Source: Brevundimonas sp. Leaf363 (GTDB lineage: Bacteria > Pseudomonadota > Alphaproteobacteria > Caulobacterales > Caulobacteraceae). From it: a DNA stretch of 64,000 bases. The notes beneath the pieces were generated by a model, which made no database searches, was not told where the DNA came from, and worked only from the letters and a program-made list of their open reading frames with translations. A program made the position numbers and the translations under genes. The stretch covers positions 294,714 through 358,713 of the forward strand of contig NZ_LMPZ01000002.1 in the NCBI RefSeq assembly GCF_001424025.1, in the 5' to 3' direction. Below are positions 45,596-52,811 of the stretch, one piece after another (within the stretch, counting starts at the first letter, position 1; every line of letters begins with the position of its first letter).

Positions 45596-47591
45596 GCGCG
45601 TCCGGCGCCGCCAGGGCCTCGGCGACGGCGGCGATGAGTTCTTCCGCCAGCAGCGGCTTGCCGACCACGCCGACAAACCCTTTGCTCAGCCATTCGGCGA
45701 CCGTCGAGGGGTGGGCGTCGGCCGTGTAGGCCAGGACCGGCGTCGCCTGGCTCAGGCCGCCTGAGCGGATGGCTCTCAGCGACGTCTCGCCGTCCATCAC
45801 CGGCATACGTCCGTCCATCAGAATCAGGTCGAACCGGCGCGCGGCGGCCAGGTCTGCGGCCTCTCGGCCATTCACGGCCTGGGTGACCTGCGCGCCGAAG
45901 CCGGCCAGGAACAGCCGGGCCAGCTCCCGGTTCGACGGGTGGTCGTCGGCCACCAGGATGTCGAGCCCGTCCAGGGTAAAAGCGGCAGGCTCGGCCGACC
46001 TGCCTGCAAAGGAGGCGGAGGGAGCGACCGCCGCCGCCTCGGCGGCGATCTCGAACCAGAAACGACTGCCGACGCCCAGCGTGCTCTCCACGCCCACCGT
46101 TCCGCCCATGGCCTCGCTGAGGCCCTTGCAGATGGCCAGGCCCAGGCCGGTGCCGCCCGCCTTGCGCGTGGCGGATCCGTCGATCTGGCTGAAGCGCTGG
46201 AACAGCCGCGCGGCCTGTTCGTCCGTCATGCCGGGTCCGGTGTCCGTGACCGAGCCGGTCAGACGACCGTCGGCCCACGCCATCTCCAGCGTCACGTGGC
46301 CGACCTGCGTGAACTTCACGGCATTGGAGACCAGGTTCAGCAGGATTTGGCGGATCCGGTCGGGATCGACGCTCAGCATCAGACCCGGCGACGCCTTGAG
46401 GTCCAGGGACAGATCTTTGGCGCCCACCTGCGGCGCGAACAGTTCCAGCACATCACGCGACAGCCGCTCGACATCGGTCGGCTCCGGTCGGATGGCGACC
46501 TGTCCGGCCTCCAGCTTCGAGAAATCCAGGATGTCATTGACCAGGCACATCAGCGACCGACCGGCGTTGTCGATCCGGCGCATGTAGTCCCGCGTCATGG
46601 GCGCCAGATCGTCGCGCGCCATAGCCAGGTCGGTGAAGCCGATGATGCTGGTCAGGGGCGTGCGCAGTTCGTGGCTCATGTTGGCCAGGAAATCCGACTT
46701 GACCGCCGCAGCCTCTTCGGCGGCGCGCAAGGCCGCGCGCTGTTCGGTGACGTCCTGGAACACGCCATAGAGAAGGGCAGGCTGGCCATCGGCGTCGAAG
46801 GCGCATGCGCCCTTGGAGATGACGCGGCGCGCCTCGCCGTCCCGGCGATTGAAGTCCAGCTCCAGCTCGAACGGGCCACGACCTGCCAGGGCGGCTTCAA
46901 TGGCCGCGGTCAGCTCCGCGCCCGAGGCGGGCGCATAGAAGGCGATGGCGTCGCCATACTGCGGGTCATAGCCGTTCCGATCGACGCCGTGGATGGCGTA
47001 GACTTCGTCCGACCAGAAGATGCGTCCCGACGGCAACTGCATGCGCCAGTGACCGACGCCGCTCATGGCCTCGGCCATCTTCAGCATGTCTTGCTGCTGT
47101 TCGCGGCGGCGCTCGGAGCGCGCGCGTTCCAATTCGGCGACGACCAGCCCGGCCAACGTCTTCAACTGCTCAAGCTCGGTGTCCAACGGTCGGACACGCG
47201 GCACCGTGTCGATGACGCACAGGGCGCCCAGGTTGAACCCGTCAGACGTGGTCAACAGCGCGCCGGCGTAAAAGCGTACGCCCGGCTCGCCCGTCACCAT
47301 GGGATTGTCGCGGAAGCGCGCGTCGAGCGCGGCGTTCTCGACGACCATGACGCCGCCGGGCGGCAGTTCGATCGTCAGGCTGCAGAAAGCGTCCTCACGC
47401 TCCGTCGAACATGTGTCTATCCCCGTGCGGCCGAGCAGCCACTGGGTGTCATCGTCGATCAGGCTGACGGACGACATGGGGCAACGGAACAAGTTGGCGG
47501 CCAGCTCGGTCGCGCGCTTGATAATCGGACTGTCCAGCGTGTCCGCCGCGCGGAAGGTGCGCACTTCGGAATCACGGGCGAAAGCGGTCAT
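45573..47591 (-). CDS. Cytosolic hybrid histidine kinase (GAF-PAS-HisKA-HATPase-REC)
   Basis: This 672-residue kinase has no membrane helices. A GAF domain comes first (about 15-160, SSVSLIDDDTQWLLGRTGID), then a PAS domain (about 175-285), HisKA with H307 in SHELRTPL, an HATPase (DTGPGMTDEQAARLFQRFSQ, GTGLGLAICKGL) and a receiver with D593 in LILMDGRMP. The GAF type SLIDDDTQWLLGR...CSTEREDAFC is the kind seen in light- or redox-linked kinases, but the signal is not known. It converges on the single-domain regulator. A CtrA-like box lies upstream of its start. Confidence 0.92.
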   Translation of the reverse strand: MTAFARDSEVRTFRAADTLDSPIIKRATELAANLFRCPMSSVSLIDDDTQWLLGRTGIDTCSTEREDAFCSLTIELPPGGVMVVENAALDARFRDNPMVTGEPGVRFYAGALLTTSDGFNLGALCVIDTVPRVRPLDTELEQLKTLAGLVVAELERARSERRREQQQDMLKMAEAMSGVGHWRMQLPSGRIFWSDEVYAIHGVDRNGYDPQYGDAIAFYAPASGAELTAAIEAALAGRGPFELELDFNRRDGEARRVISKGACAFDADGQPALLYGVFQDVTEQRAALRAAEEAAAVKSDFLANMSHELRTPLTSIIGFTDLAMARDDLAPMTRDYMRRIDNAGRSLMCLVNDILDFSKLEAGQVAIRPEPTDVERLSRDVLELFAPQVGAKDLSLDLKASPGLMLSVDPDRIRQILLNLVSNAVKFTQVGHVTLEMAWADGRLTGSVTDTGPGMTDEQAARLFQRFSQIDGSATRKAGGTGLGLAICKGLSEAMGGTVGVESTLGVGSRFWFEIAAEAAAVAPSASFAGRSAEPAAFTLDGLDILVADDHPSNRELARLFLAGFGAQVTQAVNGREAADLAAARRFDLILMDGRMPVMDGETSLRAIRSGGLSQATPVLAYTADAHPSTVAEWLSKGFVGVVGKPLLAEELIAAVAEALAAPDALRRIGTA

Positions 47592-47633
47592 GGGCAGGTC
47601 TCGGATCGAAGCGCTGAGAATTGCCGATTAGTT

Positions 47634-47648
47634 TTATCACGCGGTTAA
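47634..47648. promoter_or_regulatory. CtrA-like box (TTAT-N7-TTAA)
   Basis: TTAT, seven bases, TTAA differs from the CtrA consensus TTAA-N7-TTAA by one base. TTAA is rare in this GC-rich window. The box is 43 bp upstream of the minus-strand kinase start and 113 bp upstream of the glycosyltransferase. Confidence 0.35.
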
Positions 47649-47663
47649 ATATGCACTTTTCCC

Positions 47664-47698
47664 GGCCAGGTAGTCAGTCGGCCTGGCCTCGCCTTTTT
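47664..47698 (+). promoter_or_regulatory. Hairpin with T-run in a leader
   Basis: GGCCAGG (47664-47670) pairs with CCTGGCC (47682-47688), and TCGCCTTTTTC follows. This looks like a weak terminator or attenuator 63 bp before the glycosyltransferase start; no plus-strand gene ends here. Confidence 0.35.
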
Positions 47699-47760
47699 CA
47701 TGTCGTCGCGATTGCCGATGCGACGGCGTTCGCTTAAACGCCGGGTGTCCGGGGGAGAAC

Positions 47761-48933
47761 GTGCGCGTCCTGATTACAAACATGCGGCTGGCCCGGTTCA
47801 GCGGCACGGAGGTGGTGGTCCAGCATACGGCGGACGGACTGCGCCGCGCCGGGCATGAGCCTGTCGTCTATGCTCCCGAGCTGGGCGAACAGGCCGAGTC
47901 CATGCGGGTCCAGGGTCATCGCGTGGTGGATCGGCTCAGCGCGGTCCCCTTCCGCCCGGACGTCATCCACGCCCAGCATGTGACGCCGACGCTGATGGCT
48001 ATGGCGGCGTTTCCGGACACGCCCGTCGTTCACGTGTGCCACAGCGCCATGTTCCATATCGAGCGGCCTATTCTGCACCCCCAGATCCGACGCCATGTCG
48101 CCGTGGACCAGCTGTGCAAGGAGCGATGCCTTGCGGCGGGCGTCGATCCGGAGCGGCTGGCGGTTGTCTACAATCCCGTCGACGAGACCCGCTTCGCCAG
48201 GCGCGGATCGCTGCCTGCCAAGCCGAAACGCGCGCTGTTGCTGACCAAGACGCGCGAGCAGCGCAAGGCCGTGGCCGACGCCTGCCGGGTGCGGGGCATC
48301 GAACTTGTGGAATTGGGTCGGGCCGTCGGCCGGTTCAGCAACCGGATCGAAGACGAACTACAAGGCTTCGATCTGGTCTTTGCGACCGCGCGAATGGCGA
48401 TCGAGGCCGCGGCGGTCGGATGCGCAGTGGTCGTCGGTGACGGACGCGGCGTGGCGGGGATGCTGACGCCGGACAGGTGGCCGACCTGGCGTCACAACAA
48501 CCTGGGCGCCGCCCTGTTGTCCCAGCCGGTGACCGCCGAGGCGTTCGGCGCGGCCATCGACGCCTATGACGCGGAGCAGGCGCGCGCCGTCGGCGACGCG
48601 GTCCGACGCGACGCCTCGCTGGATGGCTACATCCGCGAGATGGCGGCGATCTACCAATCCGCCATTGACGATCCCGCCCTGGCGGACCCCGCCCGCACCG
48701 CGATGGCCACGGCGTCTCTGCTGGAGGATTGGCTGCCCAGCCCGGCGGAGCGGACGTGGCGGGACGTCGTATCGGAAATGGGGTGGGCGGCCCGGCGGAA
48801 TGCGGAGCTTCGCGAGGTCGAGGCGCGACTGCGGACGACGACGAGCGAGGAGGCCCGCGCGACGCGCCGGTCCCTGAAGCGTGCAATGCAGGACCTGAAG
48901 GCGGCCATGGCGAAACCAGGACCGAAATCGTGA
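47761..48933 (+). CDS. Glycosyltransferase-like protein
   Basis: This 390-residue protein has the N-terminal Rossmann part of a GT4-type glycosyltransferase (MRLARFSGTEVVVQHTADGLRRAGHE, DVIHAQHVTPTL, AVVYNPVDETRF hinge). A middle part follows with FATARMAIEAAAVGCAVVVGDGRG. The last 80 residues are helical and charged (LREVEARLRTTTSEEARATRR), possibly a coiled coil. GTG 47761 is used, with GGGGGAGAAC upstream. It overlaps the next gene as GTGA and forms a pair with it. Sugar and acceptor are unknown. Confidence 0.75.
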   Translation: MRVLITNMRLARFSGTEVVVQHTADGLRRAGHEPVVYAPELGEQAESMRVQGHRVVDRLSAVPFRPDVIHAQHVTPTLMAMAAFPDTPVVHVCHSAMFHIERPILHPQIRRHVAVDQLCKERCLAAGVDPERLAVVYNPVDETRFARRGSLPAKPKRALLLTKTREQRKAVADACRVRGIELVELGRAVGRFSNRIEDELQGFDLVFATARMAIEAAAVGCAVVVGDGRGVAGMLTPDRWPTWRHNNLGAALLSQPVTAEAFGAAIDAYDAEQARAVGDAVRRDASLDGYIREMAAIYQSAIDDPALADPARTAMATASLLEDWLPSPAERTWRDVVSEMGWAARRNAELREVEARLRTTTSEEARATRRSLKRAMQDLKAAMAKPGPKS

Positions 48934-49679
48934 GCGCGGCGCGACCTCTGCTGGTCGTCGGCCACCCCGGCCACGAGCTATATCTGCACGGCTGGATGGA
49001 GGTGGAGGCGCCGACGGTCTGTGTCCTGACCGACGGATCAGGCCGTCATAATCCCTCGCGCGTCGACTACTCCCGTGACTGCGTCCAGCGCGCGGGCGGC
49101 ACGGTCGGCGAACTGTTCGGGCAGCGTTCGGATCGGGACTGGTACGCCAGCCTGATGGATGGAGACCACAGGCCGTTCGCCGCAGCGGCGGACATGCTGG
49201 TGGCGGCGATGGAGACCGAGGGCAGCCGTCTGGTGATCTCGGATGCGCGCGACGGCTATAATCCGATGCACGACGCCGCCTTCCATCTGACCACGATCGC
49301 AGTGGAGAAGGTGCGACGGCGGGGCCTGGCGATCGACCACCTCGTCAGTCCGGCCGTCGGGACGCCGCCGAACGAACCCGCCCTGATCCGTGTCCTGGAC
49401 GACGCCGCCGTCGCCCGAAAGGAAGCGGCGTTCCAGCGCTACATGCCGCTGAAGGATGAGATCAGTCACGTCCGCTCGAGCGGCACGTTGCAGACGGAGC
49501 GGGAGGCCGCCTATCCCATCTACGACGCCGTGAAGCCGGGCGAGGCGCCCGGCTATGAGCAGCACGGGGCTGAGCGGGTGAAGGCGGGCGCTTATTCGCG
49601 GTCGCTGGAATACACGCGCGACTACCGCGTGGTTATGGACGCCGTCCGCAGGGCCGTCATCTCCGATCTTCACGCATGA
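48930..49679 (+). CDS. PIG-L-like protein with altered metal motif
   Basis: This 249-residue protein resembles the PIG-L/LmbE deacetylase family: LLVVGHPGHELYLHGWMEVEAP at the start, CVLTDGSGRHN, and DARDGYNPMHDAAFHLTTIAVE for the C-terminal histidine. The usual HPDDE motif reads HPGHE. The first aspartate, the general base in characterised members, is glycine, and the second, a zinc ligand, is histidine. It may be inactive or changed in chemistry. It starts at GTG 48930 inside the previous stop. The pair suggests glycan synthesis followed by deacetylation or a related step (inference). Confidence 0.6.
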   Translation: MSAARPLLVVGHPGHELYLHGWMEVEAPTVCVLTDGSGRHNPSRVDYSRDCVQRAGGTVGELFGQRSDRDWYASLMDGDHRPFAAAADMLVAAMETEGSRLVISDARDGYNPMHDAAFHLTTIAVEKVRRRGLAIDHLVSPAVGTPPNEPALIRVLDDAAVARKEAAFQRYMPLKDEISHVRSSGTLQTEREAAYPIYDAVKPGEAPGYEQHGAERVKAGAYSRSLEYTRDYRVVMDAVRRAVISDLHA

Positions 49680-49712
49680 AAAAGGCCCGGCCGGCGCACG
49701 CCGACCGGGCCT
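49678..49712 (-). terminator. Rho-independent terminator of the 88-residue membrane protein gene
   Basis: On the minus strand AGGCCCGG (49712-49705) pairs with CCGGGCCT (49690-49683), with inner pairs around a short loop, and a T-run follows (49683-49678). It overlaps the stop codon of the opposite PIG-L-like gene. Confidence 0.75.
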
Positions 49713-49732
49713 GAAGCCGTCGAAAACGGGCC

Positions 49733-49999
49733 TTATTGAGCCGGGTTGACCCGATCCGCAGCACGACCAGCGGCGTCGCCGACCTGATCGGCAGCGCCGG
49801 CGACGCTGGCGGCGGCGTCGGAGACGGCGTCGGTGCGCACTTCTTCCTGGCGGTTCATGTTCAGCAGGAAGAAGGCGATGATGGCGACCAGGGCCAGGCC
49901 GATGATGACGGCGATGATGGTCCCGGCGCCCGATCCGCTCTTGCGCTCGATGATGACCGGGTTGGCGGTTTCGGTGCGTTCTACGCGGGTCTCAGTCAT
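49733..49999 (-). CDS. 88-residue single-pass membrane protein
   Basis: An 88-residue protein from ATG 49999, with GGGAGAGAGCTTC upstream. Residues 1-25 are charged (ETRVERTETANPVIIERKSG), 26-47 are one hydrophobic helix (AGTIIAVIIGLALVAIIAFFLL), and the rest is an alanine-rich amphipathic tail (VSDAAASVAGAADQVGDAAGRAADRV). No family is named with confidence; proteins of this build are common in Caulobacterales. The longer frame upstream is not supported. A terminator follows the stop within 20 bp. Confidence 0.7.
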   Translation of the reverse strand: MTETRVERTETANPVIIERKSGSGAGTIIAVIIGLALVAIIAFFLLNMNRQEEVRTDAVSDAAASVAGAADQVGDAAGRAADRVNPAQ

Positions 50000-50077
50000 G
50001 AAGCTCTCTCCCAGGGTTGACTTGCCCCACAGAACCCCGCCGCCGCAAAGCGGTTCCGGCTTAGCTTCAGCGCAAGG

Positions 50078-50113
50078 AAAACGGCGCGCCTGCGTTGCCG
50101 CCGGCGCGCCGTT
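50078..50113 (-). terminator. Rho-independent terminator of the second TonB receptor
   Basis: AACGGCGCGCC (50080-50090) and GGCGCGCCGTT (50103-50113) form a perfect 11-bp stem. On the minus strand it is followed by TTTTCCTT. It lies 53 bp after the receptor stop. Confidence 0.75.
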
Positions 50114-50165
50114 GAAAGGGTCGTCGCAACGCCCGTAAAGGGCGCCGCGGCGGGGATAGGATGTC

Positions 50166-52502
50166 CTAGTAGCGGACCGTGGCCAGGATGCCGAAGGTGC
50201 GCGGCATGTTGAAGTTGCCGTAGTCACCCAGGGTGGCGCGGTTGGACGGGTCGCGGCGGTAGACCACGGTCTCGTCCAGCAGGTTGCGGGCCCACAGAGC
50301 GACTTCCAGCTCGGCGCCGGCCTGGGTCGGGATGTCGCCGATCGCCAGGCGGCCATTCACGATGAACGACTGGTCGTTCTTGATCTCGAACTGGTCGAAG
50401 CTCTGGGTCGCGTCAGAGTAGTTGGCGTCGACATGGGCGCGGAAGGTGGCGCCCATGAAAGGCGATTCCCAATCAGCGGCCACCGAGCCGGCGTTCGGCG
50501 GGGTGTAGGCGATGAAGACCTTCTGGCTGACGCCGTTGAAGGGGTTCACCGTGTCCGGGATCTGAGCGTCGGTGTAGGCGTAGGAGGCCGACAGACGCAG
50601 GTTCTCGGTCACCTGGAACGCGCCTTCCAGCTCGACGCCGCGGATTTTGGTCGTGCCCGGCGCGTTCACCGTTTCCAGCGTGTTTCGGGTCGAGGCGCCG
50701 ATCACGGTCACCAGGCTGAAGTCGATCTGGCTGTCGGTGCGGTCCATGGCGTAGACGGCCGCGTTCAGGCGCAGGCGGTTGTCCAGGAAATCGCCCTTCA
50801 GGCCGATTTCGTAGGCTTCCACTTCTTCCGGATCGAACGAGCGATAGGTCAGCGAGCGCGAGGAAGCCCCGCCGGCGCGGTAGCCGGTCGAGTATTTGGC
50901 GTAGACGTTGACGTCGTCGCTGACGTCATAGGCCAGTGTGACCAGCGGATCGAAGCGGTTGACCGACGAGTCGAAGTGCAACTCGCCCGCCACGCCGTTC
51001 ACGACCGGGAGGGCGTTGCTGACCAGCTCCAGCGTGCCGTCCTTGTCGTCCCACGTGTAGCGACCGCCGACCGTCAGGTGCAGGGCGTCGTTCAGGACCG
51101 CAGGGGTCCAAGTCGCCTGGCCATAGATGGCCTTGGACTCGGCGTGCGCGGTCGACTTGCGGTCCAGGAAGCGGTTGCCGCGAATGGTCGGCAGCGGATC
51201 ACGGATGGTGTAGCCCGTGCCGTCGGCGTTCCAGGTGTTGGTCGACGGGGTCGCCGCGTCGTCCGACACGGTTTCCTTGAAGTAGTACAGGCCCGCCACG
51301 TAATCGAGGCGATCCAGCGAACCGATCGCCTGGAACTCCTGGCTGAACTGGTGCTGCCAGAAGCCGGCCAGCGAGTAGCGGCTGAAGTTGCCGTTCGGGC
51401 CGGTGACGGGCGGACGGTGGGCGCCGGCGATATTGTCGTACTGCTCGACGTCCAGATCGCGATAGGCCGTGATCGAACGGATCGTCAGCGCGTCGTTCAG
51501 GTCATAGTTCAGGTGCAGGTCCATGCCGCGCGTGTCGTCGACCGACCATTGCTGCGGCACGCCGATGTCGGCGCGGGTCATGCGCTCTTCGCCTTCGACC
51601 ACGACGATCGGGGCCAGGTCGCGAATGCTACCCGACGGGACCGAAGCGGACGTCCAAGGCACGACCGGCAGGCCGTTCGGGTTGAAGTTCAGCAGCTGCG
51701 AATAGAACGGGGTGTTCTTGTCCTTGCCGACGTCGGCGGCGAAGTCGGCCGTGAAGTTGTCCGACGGGGTCCAGCGGGTCTGGAAGCGCAGGCCGCGACG
51801 GTCGTACTGGCCGAAGCCTTCTTCACCCGGCAGGATGTTGTCGGTGACGGCGCCTTGCACCTGGATCACGCCGTCGACCTTGAAGGCGAAGTCGCCCAGG
51901 GCCGGCAGGTTCAGGTGCAGTTCCGAGGTATAGCTGTCCAGGTTGCCGACGCCGGCGACGGCGCGCAGGCCGAACTGGCCCGTGGGCTTGCGGGTCACCA
52001 GCGACAGGGCGCCGCCTTCGGTGTTGCGACCGAACAGGGTGCCTTGCGGACCCTTCAGGACTTCGACGCGCTCGATGTCCAGCAGGGCCGAGGCCAGGCC
52101 GTGCTGGCGGGCCAGGTAGACGCCGTCGACATAGACGCCGACGCCCTGTTCACGCGCGGGCTGGTTGGCGTCGTTCGGGACGATGCCCCGGATGCCGATG
52201 GTCAGGGCCGACTGGCGGGCTTCGAAGGTGGCGATGCGCAGGCCCGGGACCGAACCGTCGGCCAGGTCCATCAGCGACTGGACGTGGCGGTTCTCCAGGT
52301 CCTCGGCGCCGACGACCGAGATCGAGATCGGGGTGTCTTGCAGGTTCGTTTCGCGCTTGGTCGCGGTGACGATGATGTCGCCCAGGCTGGCTTCGCCGGA
52401 AGCGGACGCGTCGGCCATGTCCTGCGCGAAGGCGCCGGTGGCGGTGAGGGCGGTCAGGGCGCTGCCGAGCAGGAGGCCGGCGCGCAGATGTTTGGTGTTC
52501 AT
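50166..52502 (-). CDS. TonB-dependent receptor
   Basis: This 778-residue outer-membrane receptor has a signal peptide ending in AFA (about 26), a TonB-box-like GDIIVTATKR, and a plug domain with LQDTPISISVVGAEDL, IRGIVPNDANQP, GVYVDGVYLAR and RVEVLKGPQGTLFGRNTEGGALSLVT. The barrel ends in TVRY. It belongs to the broad group that takes up siderophores, vitamins or aromatic compounds rather than the long carbohydrate type seen at 25892. No transport partner or regulator is adjacent. CGGGGATATCC is the ribosome site and part of a small hairpin. Confidence 0.92.
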   Translation of the reverse strand: MNTKHLRAGLLLGSALTALTATGAFAQDMADASASGEASLGDIIVTATKRETNLQDTPISISVVGAEDLENRHVQSLMDLADGSVPGLRIATFEARQSALTIGIRGIVPNDANQPAREQGVGVYVDGVYLARQHGLASALLDIERVEVLKGPQGTLFGRNTEGGALSLVTRKPTGQFGLRAVAGVGNLDSYTSELHLNLPALGDFAFKVDGVIQVQGAVTDNILPGEEGFGQYDRRGLRFQTRWTPSDNFTADFAADVGKDKNTPFYSQLLNFNPNGLPVVPWTSASVPSGSIRDLAPIVVVEGEERMTRADIGVPQQWSVDDTRGMDLHLNYDLNDALTIRSITAYRDLDVEQYDNIAGAHRPPVTGPNGNFSRYSLAGFWQHQFSQEFQAIGSLDRLDYVAGLYYFKETVSDDAATPSTNTWNADGTGYTIRDPLPTIRGNRFLDRKSTAHAESKAIYGQATWTPAVLNDALHLTVGGRYTWDDKDGTLELVSNALPVVNGVAGELHFDSSVNRFDPLVTLAYDVSDDVNVYAKYSTGYRAGGASSRSLTYRSFDPEEVEAYEIGLKGDFLDNRLRLNAAVYAMDRTDSQIDFSLVTVIGASTRNTLETVNAPGTTKIRGVELEGAFQVTENLRLSASYAYTDAQIPDTVNPFNGVSQKVFIAYTPPNAGSVAADWESPFMGATFRAHVDANYSDATQSFDQFEIKNDQSFIVNGRLAIGDIPTQAGAELEVALWARNLLDETVVYRRDPSNRATLGDYGNFNMPRTFGILATVRY

Positions 52503-52508
52503 GGATAT

Positions 52509-52525
52509 CCCCGGTGAAAGCGGGG
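52509..52525 (-). promoter_or_regulatory. Small hairpin over the receptor ribosome site
   Basis: On the minus strand CCCCG, seven bases, CGGGG precede GATATCCATG, so the G-rich ribosome site lies in the 3' arm. It may damp translation. Confidence 0.3.
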
Positions 52526-52528
52526 CTG

Positions 52529-52554
52529 GCTCTAAGCTCGGCCGGTGTCGCTAA
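52529..52554 (-). promoter_or_regulatory. Candidate housekeeping promoter of the receptor
   Basis: On the minus strand TTAGCG, 11 bases, GCTTAGAGC resembles the Caulobacter housekeeping pattern TTGaCgS-N10-14-GCTANAWC with some mismatches. It is 27 bp upstream of the start codon. Confidence 0.3.
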
Positions 52555-52811
52555 GGTCTCACTTTCGCGATGCGTGTGCGTCAGGCGGGCGGCAGTCGCG
52601 TGACGAATGGGAGGTGGCCTGAGGGATTGTCGCGGTTCGGTCGTGTGGCAGCAGGGGTCACTGTACTGATCGTGAACGGAAAACCGTCAAGGGCTGCGCA
52701 TGGACCGCTCGCAGACGTCACGCGCGACAGCGTGTCACGTAGCGGTCTCGAAGATGTCCGAACGGTTACCGACAGCGGCCAAGCTGTGGCGCCCGGGCCA
52801 CCGTATGGCTG

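Larger units (their letters stand above)
52503..52811. other. 309-bp intergenic region between receptor and PleC-like kinase
   Basis: It holds the candidate promoter (52529-52554) and ribosome-site hairpin (52509-52525) of the receptor. The remainder, about 52560-52811, lies downstream of the kinase stop and shows no convincing gene or terminator. A small plus-strand frame there has no ribosome site. Confidence 0.6.

Noticed and set aside
49733..50356. A 207-residue version of the small membrane protein
   Set aside because: The extra N-terminal part reads through the terminator region of the opposite end of the receptor gene. ATG 49999 has a good ribosome site and a proper membrane-protein start.
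52726..52736. GACAGCGTGTC as a further LacI-type operator
   Set aside because: The arms are three bases apart, so there is no central CG pair, and no LacI gene or regulated start fits the position.
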